Part shown: positions 1 to 12,600 of the stretch, piece after piece
Layout of the letters: each line of letters begins with the position of its first letter
Position numbering within the stretch: position 1 is the stretch's first letter
Assembly (NCBI GenBank): GCA_032358165.1
Contig: JAALGY010000021.1
Span: forward strand, 310,001-374,000
Source of the DNA: Diplosphaera chodatii
Taxonomy: Eukaryota > Chlorophyta > Trebouxiophyceae > Prasiolales > Stichococcaceae
Direction: 5' to 3'
DNA length: 64,000 nt
Translations under genes and position numbers: made by a program
Notes under the pieces: model-generated
Seen by the model: the letters and a program-made list of their open reading frames with translations, nothing else
Database searches by the model: none
Told to the model about the DNA's origin: nothing

Positions 1-2775
1 CGCAACGATTCCCATGACGGTGTTGTTCGGGATGCCGCATGCACTGTCCAATGAACACGTGTATTCTTGAGACACCAGCTGCTTCACCGTCCTCCACATC
101 AGCTGTAAGGCCTGCACTGAAAGACATGCACATGCTCGGAAGGCATGGCGCTGCAGCAGTGCGACACTTCTCCGCCTTGCGATTGGTCAATTGCAGTCTG
201 CAGATGCACTCTATCCTCAGCCTGTAGGACGTGACAGCCGACAAGTCAGAGGTTACCGGCCTACCTTTGCAATTGCCTCACTGATGTCATCATGGATGAT
301 GTAGCGAGAAAACCTCGGCTCCTTGGCACGACCCACCGCAGCCGCAGCAATTGCAGCAGCGCTCTCGGTGACGGTAGTCAGCATCTGTGTGTCGTTCAGC
401 CACTGCACCACAGCAGAGCCGGCTCATAAACCATCAGGCATAGGATACGCACACAGGTGCGCTGCCTTCCGAAGTGCATGCCGACGTGGACAGATGCAGC
501 ACCTGCTGCGAATCACCTCACAGCAGAACTGCAGTGTAGAGCCGGCAGCCTTCCATGCTGGCAGTAGTGCGCTGTGAGCAAGCAGCTCCCCCGCAGAAGT
601 TGCACCACACACGGCGTCCATTGCCGCCTGATGAGCACAGGTCAACAACGTTCGTAACCATACGGGTACAAGCATTCGCACATCAGACTCCTGCACAAGT
701 AATGCAAGAACAAGGAGCAGAAGAAGAAAAAAGAAAACCGGACCATGTACGACATGCAGTGTACTGCTCGCCATTGAAGCAGTCTGTCCTCCTCCGCAAG
801 AATTGCGCAGACCATACCAGCAGGCTGCAGCGCGGCTGTTAGTCCAGCAGCCATTGCAACCACTGCAGCAGATTTGACACTAGCAGTGGCCGCAGGTGCC
901 ACAGCCATCAGCAGCGGCCTTCCATCTGACAGTATTCCCTGCAGCGCTCACAACCAAGGTTGGGTCGACATATAACAGTTCAAGACCCCATCCCCTACAT
1001 GTCCCTATGCGCGTTCAGTGAACTCAAGGAGGCAGCGCACCGCGCATTGGTATGCATATTGCAGTGGCACGTCTGCATTGAAGTTGCGAGCAACTCGTCC
1101 ATATATGGCGATAATGGCGTTGGCCAGCTCCTGCAAGAGATTCAGAGCGTGCAGCTGTTCGCATTTTGGCAGATTGTCCAGACCACTCTGAAGTCAGCGT
1201 ATCGAGCAGGCCTTGGCAGGCAAGCGTGTGGTCAGAAAATCACCTGCGACACTGCAGGCCGCTTGCCGCGCTGCACGCGGCGCTGCACAGTCATCCAGGC
1301 GACCTCAAGCAGCGTGGCTTGGGTGTAGCACAATGTCGGCATGATGAGCAGGTCATCAGGCGCCTGTGTGTGTGCAACAGGATGGTGTGTGACCAGCCTG
1401 TTTGAAGCACTTTATGCAAGGTAACATGCCGCAGGCTGCACTGTAGGGTAGGATGTTCAGGCTCAGATGGTGTCTTGCGCTCGCCTCAGCTGCTGTGTCA
1501 ATCTGCAGGCTGCGCACCATCATTGGGACCATGGCCTTGCCCAACCGCCGCTGCTCCTTGCGAGCCTGTGCCTGGATGTGTGCAGCAAGCTGCAGGATGG
1601 CCTGCAGGTACTCCTGGCTGTGCAGGAGCTCCTCATCAGCCTGCAGTCAGCAGAAAGCATTATGGCGAGGGATGGTTCACACGCCATGCCATGCAATCTG
1701 GCGGCTGTGGTGGCCCCTGTGACATTGACGTGCCAGCGCATGTGGCTCACAGTACAGTCTCGGCCACTGCGCACCTGTGCCAGCGTGGTGTGATGTGTCT
1801 GCGGCAGCAATGCATGAGCCTCCGCCAATGACACGCAGTTCTGCAACCCCAACGTCTCGCAGCGCGTTCCTGTGGCCAGTGTCATGCCAAAGCGCAGGAC
1901 ATGCACGGCCCCTGAAACTGTAGGCGCTGCAATGGTCCTGCAAGGATGTTGTCAACGTGCCTATCTTGTGTGCGTGAAGTTATTGCTGGACACACCAGCA
2001 CGCGCCTGCACAACCTGCCCGCTAACACTACCGGGAACTCGTCCCGCCCAACTTCATGTGCACCGCATATTGCCGACTGACCTGAAGCCATCGGCATGCC
2101 TCTCCACGCTGGCTGCCACGCCCAAGATCACTCGTCCGACTGCATGTGGCACCACCTCCTCTGCGTGCTGCAGCAGCCCGGGGCGGTGCATCGCCCTGGT
2201 CAGGTCATTCAGGCCATTGATCAGGGTCGGGGACGACACAGTGTAGTACAGCTCCTGCAGCAGGTCATGCCTTGACGTCAGCGATGTTGCAGGTGCGAGT
2301 GGAGACAGCAGGTGGTGCTGCATACATATGGACCTGGGCAATGCACGCCCATGCATGTGCAATATCGCACAAACACATGCAGGCTCACATCATGAGCAAA
2401 AAGGAGTGAACCAAGCCCTGCAAAGGCAGCAGCGGCCTGCTGCAGGGGCGCGCTGCAGGCCTCTTTGAGGCAAAATAGCAGGATCCTGTCCCCAACGCCC
2501 GCGACGTCGCAGAAGTCGATGGGCCTCCTGTTGAGAGCAATGACGCGGATCAGCCCTTGTGCCGTGTGTGCACGAGGTCCATGCATCAGCACCTTTGAGT
2601 GATACAACTATCACACAGCTTGTGCACTGATGGACTGCTCCTTTGGGTCTGCTTCATCCCGACACTCAGGTGCACGGGCGCACCCGATGTGCATCTGCAA
2701 ACTGGCCAGGAAGCTTAGCAAGGCGGGGGGGGCCTGATGCGGCCCCGTACTCCTCGGATCCAAGTTCCGACTCAT
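1..2775 (-). CDS. Alpha-solenoid (HEAT/ARM-like) protein, left tandem copy, 3'-truncated by window edge
   Basis: Multi-exon gene whose visible exons match, in the same order, those of the second copy at 9.7-14.9 kb. The start is the Met of MSRNLDPRSTG; the first exon ends in FLASLQMHI, matching FLDTVQKHIR of the other copy at the same splice phase. Further matching blocks are LKEACSAPLQQAAAAFAGLG, the exon ending RHADGFR, LLHSQEYLQAILQLAAHIQ, TLLEVAWMTVQRRVQRG, ELANAIIAIYGRVARNF, LMAVAPAATASVKSAAVVAM and EPRFSRYIIHDDISEAIAK. Each block is open and bounded by good splice sites, so I see no sign of decay. Helical, Ala/Leu-rich repeats suggest a karyopherin- or HEAT-like scaffold; I do not recognise the family. 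By analogy the missing 3' end should carry a U-box. A transposon sits about 250 bp upstream of its start codon. Confidence 0.65.
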
Positions 2776-3022
2776 GTCTGCGGTATCAGCCGTCTAGCAA
2801 GAGTCTGGCGATGACGTTCACGCCATATGCATCGAGTGCGCATGCATGCTGTCATGCGTCATCAAGCGTGTCATGTGCCGTCAAGCATGGTGGCGTGCGA
2901 GCAGGCCGCTTGTCTGAGGGCCAACTACCCTCATTGTGAACTGTCATTGCAACCGGAACGCACAACGGGACATTCAGGCAATCGAGTCCCAGCATCGTCT
3001 TGCCCAGACGGAAGCAACGGCT
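2776..3022. promoter_or_regulatory. Proximal 5' region of left solenoid gene
   Basis: This 247-bp stretch lies between the start codon and the transposon's target-site duplication. Its distal end resembles the matching position upstream of the right gene copy (15.1 kb), so it is probably the remaining proximal promoter and 5' UTR. No individual promoter motif can be named. Confidence 0.4.
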
Positions 3023-3029
3023 GTTGGAT
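3023..3029 (+). repeat. Target-site duplication, left copy (GTTGGAT)
   Basis: The heptamer GTTGGAT directly precedes the outer end (GAGCTC...) of the left inverted repeat, and the same heptamer directly follows the outer end of the right one. The paralogous locus at 15121-15127 has it only once, inside matching flanks, as expected of an unoccupied site. Confidence 0.85.
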
Positions 3030-4262
3030 GAGCTCAGGCACGCATGTGAGTTACCTGCATTCGGCAACTTTGAGGCAGCAAAGTTGCTTTATAGCAGTAA
3101 CTCTGTAAAGGGGCAACACGCTAGGAGCAACTCTGGGTTGCCTTATGCAGTCAACTACCAGTTGCCTCCAACACCACGAAAGGACTTCGTCAAAAACGGC
3201 AAGTGCGGCCAGCACAGACGCCTTCATCATGCGCTGCCGCTTGCAAACTGCTCCTCGAGTTGTTGCTGTCCTTCCTGCAAGCGGCCGCGCCTCTCCAAGC
3301 AGCCTGCGCGCAGGCATGTGCCCTGGGCACTCACCTGTGTACATCATCCCAGCCACGGCTACGGTCGTGCGCACGGGCTATGCCCCAACTCACTGAAGGT
3401 GCTTCAGATGCAGGTCCTGCCTGTGCCTTCGGTAGGCGGATCGCATGCTCCCTCGTGCTGCATATCAGCGTTGAGCTGTGAAGGGTCAGCAGGCTTGCAG
3501 AAGGAGCAGTTGCCGCATGCAGGCAACTGTCAGTTGCCTTCCGCACTTGACCGGCCCGCAACCTTGCGGCAACCGCAGTTGCCGTATGCAGGCAACCGTC
3601 AGTTGCCTCCGCACTCGGAGCTTCAGCACGCTCGCGGCAACTGCGGTTGCCGCATACAGGCAACTGTCAGTTGCCCTTTGCACAGGAGGCAAACCTGACG
3701 TTGCTCAAAACGCTAAGTGCGGCAGCCACAGACGCCCGCATCACGCGCTGCCACTTGCAGATTGCTCTCTGAGACCTTGTCGACCTTCCTGCAAGCGGCC
3801 GCGCCTCTCCAAGCAGCCTGCGCGCAGGCATGAGCCCTGGGCACTCACCTATGTACATCGGCCCAGCCACGGCTACAGCCGTGCTCACGGGCCATGCCCC
3901 AGAGTATCGAAGGTGGTTTGTGTGCATGTCCTGCCTGTGCCTTCATTTGGCGCATCGCATGCCCCGTCGCTCTGCAATCCCAGGTTTGCTTGTTGGAGCC
4001 TGTGCGCATGCATGTCGGTGCACGGCCCCAGAGAAACGGCTGTTGGGGCGCCAGCAGGCTGGGACAAGTCTGCTTGGCATGCTGACTGCATAGAGATCGC
4101 CGGCGACCGTATGCAGACACCCTGGAGGCCGTGCCAGAGAATGGGGTGCTCGATCCAGACACCATGCAGTGATGCACCCACAAGCCGCCAGGCCCAGGGG
4201 CCGCAGCGACCGAGCAGCAGTGGCACTAGCCTGAGGATGTAGCATCAGCGGATGCAGCAGGG
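3030..4262 (+). repeat. Left terminal inverted repeat
   Basis: Reverse complement of 8022-9253, with about 1% mismatches noted by eye (for example ATCATCCC versus its partner near 3345, and CCGGCCC near 3552). The arm is itself composite. A block of about 200 bp near 3216, carrying a NotI site (GCGGCCGC) and the text CTCTCCAAGCAGCCTGCGCG, recurs about 515 bp further in near 3739, and the two blocks are separated by a cluster of small palindromes. Confidence 0.92.
3507..3675. repeat. Cluster of GCAAC/GTTGC palindromes in left arm
   Basis: Repeated short palindromes of the form GGCAACTGTCAGTTGCC, GGCAACCGCAGTTGCC, GGCAACCGTCAGTTGCC and GGCAACTGCGGTTGCC follow one another at about 40-60 bp spacing. 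Related GCAAC/GTTGC pairs continue towards the outer end (3055-3180). Regular palindromic subterminal motifs are typical transposase-binding arrays; that role is inferred. Confidence 0.75.
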
Positions 4263-7200
4263 GCATCAAAGTGGCTACCCAGGATGAGATGAGGCGGCAT
4301 CAATCTGCACAGCCTTTCAGGTGTCATGACCGGCGATGCACAGCTGCTGCACCTGCAGTCAAACCAATGACCTCTACCGACGTATTGCTATACCATTACA
4401 GGGAAGGGCTCAGCTGACCTGGAGGAGACATGACGAAACGCAAGGAATGCTGAAGGGAGCAACGTGTGCCACGGCGGCATGCATGGGCCGGCAGAATTTG
4501 CTGGGATGGCTGCTCAAACGAAGATCAGAGGCTGCTTCATGGCACTGGCACCCGTGGGCAGCCAGCCCAGTTCAAGTGCTAGCACAAGGTTTGCAGTTCT
4601 GGCCTGCTGGGTGCCAGCGAACAGCTTGTAACAGGCCATGCTGATGACCAGGTGGCAGAACATGTGCATGCTGCAGCCACATACGAAGCTGTGAGCATTT
4701 AACACTGTCAGGATGTGAAGGTCTCACCCCACATCGCCACGTTTTGGCACTTGTGAAGATACCTTTATGTCACCATGGTCGCATGCGTGGTTCGACCGTT
4801 CAGTCTGCAGCACAGCATGCATGGATACATATTGTGACCAGCAATGCACGTCGTGAATGGTTGACCCTACAGCTGCGCAGAACAGTAATGCCACCACACA
4901 AGCTGAGATGATGTTCACAGTCTGCCTTATTCGGCGGCCTTGCAGGTGTCTCGTAAACCCTCTTACTGCGGGTATATCATGTGGCACCCTGCGTGTGATC
5001 GTGTGCGAACTGCCTCCCGTGCATCTCTCTTCTTCCGGACACAGGAAGCCAGCAATGCTCATCAAGTGACTTGTACGAACATGGTTGAAGATTGTCAGCA
5101 CCCAAAGATGGCAGGTGCTCAGCCTGCCGCCGGGGCCCATCATGCGCAGTTGGAAGTGCTTCACCACCAGTGAAGTCACAGCTGTAGATCGGTAGATCGG
5201 TCACCCTGTTCATCATGCAGCACCTGCACCAAACATGGCAGGCATGAGGATGGTACAGGCATTGCTGGAGGACTTCGTGCCGCCCCGGAGATGCTATGCT
5301 GCACAGCTGTGCATCACATCCACTAGGTGGTGTTGCGTGCTGCGCTGTCTGTTATATCGTGTGGCTGCATGCTATGTCACTGCAGCACAGCGTTCGTTGA
5401 TATCTCAATAGAGCGCCATGGGGTCTCCAGATGGGCTCGCAGTGATACTGACTCATATGTTGCACAGGAAGTCCACGCACCCGCCGCTCAGTGCAGCATT
5501 CCTGCTCGGCGGCTTGGTTGCCAGCACATCCAGATTTGGGGTGGTGCAACCGACAAGTGGAGCCAGATGTTCTCTTCGACTTGACGAGCCAGCACAGTTT
5601 CCACCAAGCAGGGCTGGTTGACATGTGGTGCGCAACATGCATGCACATGGTCAATAGGAACATACAGTGGGTTTGCAGTGTCTGCATATATTTGTCTGGT
5701 TTACGCTGAGGTGGTCGCTACTGCAGATGGAGCACTGAACACCCACGTACCTGTATCAGGAAGACACCTCGTTCTGCTGCAGATGCATGGAGAGTGCACA
5801 TGGCGGCAGCAATGCGGCAACTGTCCCTGGCATCCCTGGCAAGCGGTGGTGGGCCGTCAGGGCGCAGCGCATCACTGAACGCAGTCCACCTACATGGCCT
5901 CTGCTGCTGGTAACGGCCTATGTACATGTGAGAGCGTGTGACAGCCTGAACTCACACGCACCGCACCTTGAGCACGTTTGTATTGCCCCCATGGACTCTG
6001 TGCTGTTTGCAGAAAGGCACGGATGGAAGATGAACTCCAAAAGCTAGGACAAAACTTGCTGCCGTCACGATCGTGCAGGTTTCGAGACACCGCTCACTGA
6101 CCATCGCCTCAGACCAATGCTCCACTAGTGTGGCAGCAGAGAATGCAAGCTTGGTGGGTGCACATGGCACTGACAGCAGCGGGAATCACTATACCAATTG
6201 TTCTGCAGATCTTGTGGATGGACGAGTTGCCCCGGCAACTGTAGGGCACCATGTTTCTCATGCATTGTATGGCTGTGTACTCTGTGTCACCGGGCGCTTC
6301 ACAGCGAGTCGAGCATGGAGTCATGGGGCGATGTCTTGCTACTGTGAAGCTGATGCGCTCCTTGTGTGCTGCAGGCTCATTGTCAAGGTAGTGCCACCCG
6401 CCCACCTACAGTATCAGCCTGGAATTTCAGCTCCCACTTCTGCAGTGCAAGACGCAGTGCTCAGCAACCTGCCCTAGACATACACCGCCCATGAGGTGAC
6501 TGGTGATGCAGGAAGTGAGCACCTTCTTCCAGCTTGTGGCAGCCCACATACAACTGTCGTGGGCCTGCATATGACTGTTCGTGAACTCAGCAACAGGTCA
6601 TGATTGGTCATCAACGCTTTGCTGACTATTGACAGGGTTGATGACGCGCCCACCAATGCATATCAGGAGGCGTTGTCGGCAGCGATTTTTGAACAGCTAT
6701 CCAGACACTCGGGACTCGTACCATTGATGGATGTGTGATTGCACTTGCTCTGCATAAGGGTGCAAATGGTCTGTGAGACATTGCCCTCTGCTGAGGTGAG
6801 CGCTAATGACGCGTATCGCATAGTCTCTCCTCACTTTGTGCACGCTTATGTGCGTGACAACAGTGTTGATGTTGCTCTGCAGATTACGAAGATAGGCCCG
6901 CATGGCTGGTCAACCCACAGCATGCACCGATGCTGGCCCTGCAGGTGGCTACTTCAGACAGTTTCGTCTGTCAGGGCATGCTCAACTTTCACGGTGCTTG
7001 AGTGCAGGAGGTGTTGGTAGCTCATCCCGCTTGACATCTCATGATCCACCTGCGATGCAGTGGGGCTGTGCAAGCACATGGCTGTGCGGGGCGGCAGATC
7101 AACACATGAGGAGCCGTATGATGGCCTGAAACCATGATGCATCGAGTGCAGACGGGAGTGCGTTGTGTTGCATGCTGGGCATGACTGAGTGTCACTATGA

Positions 7201-8021
7201 TGCACAATGTGTGACAGCCTGTTATATTAGTGCACACGTTGGTTGCTGTCGCTTGTTAAGGGCACAGGAGCACTGCAGCTGCGCAGATGGCAACTGTAAT
7301 ATACTGTACATGAGGCAATGCAACAAGGCAACCAGCCATCAGCACCAGACTCTGGGCATGCTGCACAGCTGCTTTAAGGTCTGGCAGTGCCCTGCTTATG
7401 ACAGCCTTGTTGCAGAGGCACTTTATGATAGATCCCAGTACTGGAGCAACGATTGTCGACGTTGTGCACACACGCCGCTCCTGCCTCCATGCTGTAGCCC
7501 AGGCTGCTGGTAAAGCAGCTTCCTGCAGGCGTCTATACTGCAGCTTGCAGCGGCACATCCATATGCTGGCAACGCTCTTATGCGGCAGGTACTCGGGGCC
7601 ATAGTGCAGCCTGCAAGGGCATGTCCCTCTGCTTAGTGACACTGCTTTGGCATCAGATGCTCGGGCCACAAACATTGTAACACGGCTAAATGCGAGCATG
7701 GCAGGCAGCTTCAGCTGCACATCGATGCAGATCACGCACCTTTAGAGTGCTTTGCGGGGCCTGACTGGCCACAGATAGTGGGAGTCTGAGGAAGCCAGTT
7801 TTGCAATGGCTGCAGCATACGCTGTCAGTGCACAGCGCCTGTCACCTGCTTGCATTGTCGTTTCCCCAGTCTTCCAGGGCTGATCTCAGGGCGATACAGA
7901 CCTTGCTTGTGATCTCAGCGCTGACAACGCTTCGCATACAGCGGGCGAAATGGCACCTGCTAGATTGCTGGGTGCACGCAGCACCGTAAGCAAGTGCATC
8001 GTGGTGAGCTGCCCAGCTGCG
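4263..8021. other. Central region of the transposon-like element
   Basis: 3.76 kb between the arms. The longest frames are about 150-160 codons (4724-5179 and 7256-7735, both minus) and several 70-130-codon frames are scattered on both strands. None shows a DDE/DDD catalytic triad, a zinc-finger DNA-binding domain or another transposase signature by eye. Some minus-strand pieces (6697-6903, 7550-7735) have protein-like composition and could be exons of a spliced gene. Base composition is lower in GC than the flanking genes. Confidence 0.4.
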
Positions 8022-9253
8022 CCTGCTGCATCCGCTGATGCTACATCTTCAGGCTAGTGCCACTGCTGCTCGGTCGCTGCGGCCCCTGGGCCTGGCGGCT
8101 TGTGGGTGCATCACTGCATGGTGTCTGGATCGAGCACCCCATTCTCTGGCACGGCCTCCAGGGTGTCTGCATACGGTCGCCGGCGATCTCTATGCAGTCA
8201 GCATGCCAAGCAGACTTGTCCCAGCCTGCTGGCGCCCCAACAGCCGTTTCTCTGGGGCCGTGCACCGACATGCATGCGCACAGGCTCCAACAAGCAAACC
8301 TGGGATTGCAGAGCGACGGGGCATGCGATGCGCCAAATGAAGGCACAGGCAGGACATGCACACAAACCACCTTCGATACTCTGGGGCATGGCCCGTGAGC
8401 ACGGCTGTAGCCGTGGCTGGGCCGATGTATATAGGTGAGTGCCCAGGGCTCATGCCTGCGCGCAGGCTGCTTGGAGAGGCGCGGCCGCTTGCAGGAAGGT
8501 CGACAAGGTCTCAGAGAGCAATCTGCAAGTGGCAGCGCATGATGCGGGCGTCTGTGGCTGCCGCACTTAGCGTTTTGAGCAACGTCAGGTTTGCCTCCTG
8601 TGCAAAGGGCAACTGACAGTTGCCTGTATGCGGCAACCGCAGTTGCCGCGAGCGTGCTGAAGCTCCGAGTGCGGAGGCAACTGACGGTTGCCTGCATACG
8701 GCAACTGCGGTTGCCGCAAGGTTGCGGGCCCGTCAAGTGCGGAAGGCAACTGACAGTTGCCTGCATGCGGCAACTGCTCCTTCTGCAAGCCTGCTGACCC
8801 TTCACAGCTCAACGCTGATATGCAGCACGAGGGAGCATGCGATCCGCCTACCGAAGGCACAGGCAGGACCTGCATCTGAAGCACCTTCAGTGAGTTGGGG
8901 CATAGCCCGTGCGCACGACCGTAGCCGTGGCTGGGATGACGTACACAGGTGAGTGCCCAGGGCACATGCCTGCGCGCAGGCTGCTTGGAGAGGCGCGGCC
9001 GCTTGCAGGAAGGACAGCAACAACTCGAGGAGCAGTTTGCAAGCCACAGCGCATGATGAAGGCGTCTGTGCTGGCCGCACTTGCCGTTTTTGACGAAGTC
9101 CTTTCGTGGTGTTGGAGGCAACTGGTAGTTGACTGCATAAGGCAACCCAGAGTTGCTCCTAGCGTGTTGCCCCTTTACAGAGTTACTGCTATAAAGCAAC
9201 TTTGCTGCCTCAAAGTTGCCGAATGCAGGTAACTCACATGCGTGCCTGAGCTC
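8022..9253 (-). repeat. Right terminal inverted repeat
   Basis: Inverted copy of 3030-4262, 1232 versus 1233 bp, ending ...GTGCCTGAGCTC just before the second GTTGGAT. It carries the same two nested blocks and the same palindrome cluster in mirror order. Confidence 0.92.
8608..8776. repeat. Cluster of GCAAC/GTTGC palindromes in right arm
   Basis: Mirror image of the cluster in the left arm, with the same series of GGCAACTG(A/T)CAGTTGCC-type palindromes. Confidence 0.75.
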
Positions 9254-9260
9254 GTTGGAT
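9254..9260 (+). repeat. Target-site duplication, right copy (GTTGGAT)
   Basis: Directly abuts the outer end of the right inverted repeat and equals the heptamer left of the element. The following bases GCACATTTGA match the empty site in the paralogous promoter. Confidence 0.85.
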
Positions 9261-9660
9261 GCACATTTGAGTTGACCATCGTCCTTGACGACGTCTTGGA
9301 GCTGTTGCAACACTGCCCAGAGGATCAGCAATGCATGTTCATTGTTATCATTATTGTGTCACGCCAGGGCGTCCATGCATATGGTGGCCTTTCACTTGAA
9401 GCCCTGGGTCCAGCCCACAGGCCAGCAGCTGTAGCAGCGTTGCACGGGTTTGCGCAGATGGAGCTTCAGGGTTGTAGAGACACCATTGCAAGCATTACAT
9501 AGAGCGGAGATAGCAGCTATCTACCAAGTCAATCACACTCACACTGCTGTAGAGATGCTCAGTTTGTGCTGCAGTTCCAAACAACTGACGCCGAAGACAC
9601 CAGGCAAGAGCTGCAAGTGGAAACTACGGGGTCGCTGATGATATACACAGAGCCTCTGCT
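9261..9660. other. Spacer between tandem solenoid genes (upstream part of left copy's promoter)
   Basis: 400 bp between the right element end and the stop codon of the right gene copy. The first 20-30 bp resemble 15128-15155 upstream of the right copy. The rest should hold the 3' UTR of the right gene and distal promoter of the left one. I see no coding signal or RNA gene. Confidence 0.4.
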
Positions 9661-12600
9661 TCAGCGTCGCTGCTGCAGAGCCTGTAGCAGACTGCGCAAA
9701 GAGTGATTTGGGATCAACTCTGCCGTGATGGGTCCTCTGGTCATTGGCGACACAGTGCCATGTTCTGCTACCCATGCCTCAATCGCCGCACGCTCGTAGC
9801 AGATGCCATCGGACGCTATCACTGGGTCCCGCATCCTTGCCTGCAGCACCCAACGATGGTCTCAGCTGGGCAGGCGAGGATCTTGGGACCCTGCGCAGCA
9901 GTGCACCAAGTACCCGATGTTGCCTCAGACCTGCCGTTGCTCACCTTGCTCAGGGAGCACAGCTGCCAGCTGCTATCCACCTCGCTGGCAGCGACTGGCA
10001 GCGCCACCGTGCCTGCATCAGCATCTGAGCAGAGGGGCGGCTGTGCACCGCGCTGGGGCATGCTATTGGGGGCGGCATCCTCATGCATGACTGCTTGCTC
10101 AGCAGCGGCCGCATCCTGCGTGCCGCTGCTGTCTGCACCTGAGGTCCGCTGCAGGCTGGCGACTGGCAGGGATGCAGCCTTGGCCGCCTTCTTACGGGCT
10201 TTTCTGCGCGCCTGCTTTGCACCGCTGGCAGCCACCTGTGCCTCCTCCTCCTCCTCCTCCTACAAGTTGCAAGCATATAACATCTGCGCCTGATGGACAC
10301 TTCTCTACAACTAGTGCAAATTTGTAGGCGTGTGACAGCTAGCATCCCAGTACACGATCATGCTGCAATGATGGCTTTTTTATCTGCACCATCAGCAGCT
10401 GCGCCATGCGCTCTGCTGCTGCGGCCGCCTGCTGCTGTTCCTCGGGTGAGGGCTGTGCTGGCGACACGGGCGGCGGCCTTGCCTGCCGTGCTGCGAGGCG
10501 TGCCAGGCCATCGCGTGAAGCAGGGGCTGGCGCGGGCTGTTGGCAGCAACGGCACTCTGCTGTCGATGCCGTCCTTGCCAGCTCCTTGGCAACCTTTGAT
10601 GACGGCGGCGGCAGGGCGGAGATGATGGCCAACTCGACGCTGGACAGAGCGCCGTGCAGCAGCTTCACCAGGTCAAATGGCATTCTGCAGGGACCAGGCG
10701 TCGATCCAGTTTCGCATGTGCAGGTTCTGACATGACTGACGCTTCCCGCCGTCTCTAAGTGGCAATCTGGAAATCTTTGAGCGGAGTGAGTTTGTGAGCG
10801 GTGGGCAAATGAGCTGCTCACCGTTCGCGAAGTTGGTCCAGGCTCAGCTGCACATGTGTCAGTTGTGCCACGGCAGCGCGAGCTGGCTTGCCATGGACCA
10901 GCTCAGACGTGCTCCTGATGGCTGCACAGGGGCCGTGGGTGGATGGTGCAACCTCGCACAGGGCGGCGCAGAGGCACTTGCAGCAGTCCGCCACTTCACC
11001 CACCTTCAACGGCAGGAATAACACGCCGTTCAGACTGGCCAGTGGGTGCACTTGTAGCTGACGGACTGAAAATGTAGCTCCAGGACGGCTGCAAAGCTTG
11101 ACAGGTAAAGACAGCATACAAGCTTCGTGGTGGGCGTCACCCTGGCTTTTCCCTCAGGCAGAGGTGCCACGTATGCTGCCACCTTGAGGGCGTCCATCAA
11201 GACAACCACGACCCTGCGTTCCATTTGGATCTCTGGCCTGCACAGCGCAAGATGATCAGTGACACTCGCAGGGTTTGTAATGCCTAAGGGACCAACAGCA
11301 GTGTGGCAAGCAGATGTGCACCCGGCAGCCTGCACTCACCACTCGGCAGCAAATATCCGCGAGAATGTGCTTAGCTCAGTTAGGCCAGTCAGGATTGTAT
11401 CGGCCAGCGATGGAGCGCCGGGCGGCACAGAACAATCGGCCACTGTCTCGATGTCCAGCAGAAGGGCAACGAAGTGTACTCCCGACAGCATTGCCCTGCT
11501 GAAAGCCTCCGATGATACTGGCTGCCCTTTATCCTGCACAGCAGGTTGTATCTGAGGTCAGCAAAGCCCGAGGCATCAAGAAGATTCTGCGCAATATGGG
11601 CACTGCAGCGCCATGACGTAGAAAGGGCTGCAACACCTTCAGCACCAATGGTATACGAAAAATGCACAGGTGCATGTCTGCCAGCTGCCAATGGCCACGC
11701 ATCAGCAACATGTCCTCCTCTTCACCTGCAGATGGCGCAAGAGCAACAGGCCTCGAGCCTCATAACCCCATAAGGTGAGCGCATATGTGTATGGGGACAA
11801 ATCCAGGGACAAATTCACAGCTTGCATATGCCACGGTATGCATGTCATGCTGTTGTTATCGTATTCCAACGGTACCCAAGCGGGTCTTAGGGGTGGCGAA
11901 GCTGCAGTCGGGAAGACGTATACAAGCAGCCGCCATGCGCAAGATGACATCGTTAGGGAAGAGACTCGATGCACTGCCGTCCATCCACTTGTCGTGTTGA
12001 GACAGCAGCTCCTTGACTGTCTTCCATGTCAGCTGGATGGCCTGCAGTGCAAGTTATGCGGCTGGTCAGGTCGGTTGCTGCTGCTGCTGAAGCAAAGCTG
12101 AACCTCTCGGCTGCAGGGACACAGCTCGAGCCTGCAGATGCATTGCACAGTGCCTCCATCGAGCGCGGGCATGTTGCCAAACTAGCAGAGGACCACTGAC
12201 CTTTGCAATGGCCTCGCTGACATCATCGAAGACGATGTTGCGAGGGAACCTCGGCTCTGTGGTTCGATCCACTGGTGCAATGCGCGGGGCCCTCTCGGTG
12301 GTAAGCCTTGACATCACTTGCGTGCTGTTTATCCACTGCGTCGCACAGTAAAGCCGCCAGACACATTACCAGCCAGTTCAACCAACAGAAGCATTTGCTG
12401 ATGTTGGTTCACATGCACATTCTCATGAACACACAGGTCATGCCTCATTCACCTCAGCGCAGAGCCCCACTGTACAGGCAGCGGCCTCCCATGCTGGCAG
12501 CAGCGCATCAAAAGCGACCAGGTGAAAGGAAGATGTTGCCCCACACACTGCATCCAGGCCTGCCTGGTGCAAATATGGACACATGTGATGGAAGCGCAAT

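Larger units (their letters stand above)
3030..9253. mobile_element. 6.2 kb DNA transposon-like element with long terminal inverted repeats
   Basis: The element is bounded by 1.23 kb inverted repeats beginning GAGCTCAGGCACGCATG and by 7-bp direct repeats. Removing it and one heptamer joins CGGCTGTTGGAT to GCACATTTGA, which is the arrangement at 15118-15137. Roughly ten base differences between the arms (by eye) mean a recent insertion or ongoing homogenisation. The 3.76 kb centre has only short, broken reading frames and no transposase I can recognise, so it may be non-autonomous or encode an intron-rich, diverged transposase. Long complex arms recall Foldback or long-TIR Mutator-like elements, but a 7-bp duplication fits neither neatly; hAT and P usually give 8 bp, Mutator 9 bp and Dada 6-7 bp. 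Superfamily left open. Confidence 0.88.

Noticed and set aside
4724..5179. 151-codon minus-strand frame inside the transposon as a transposase
   Set aside because: No catalytic triad, DNA-binding motif or family resemblance by eye; length is compatible with chance in this base composition.
7256..7735. 159-codon minus-strand frame inside the transposon as a coding gene
   Set aside because: Part of it looks protein-like but no domain or splice-supported extension could be built, so it is only noted within the element's centre.
12255..12285. GGTTCGATCC resembling a tRNA T-loop
   Set aside because: No acceptor stem, D-arm or anticodon arm at the right spacing; the bases are codons of a solenoid exon (the DRTTEPRFP block).
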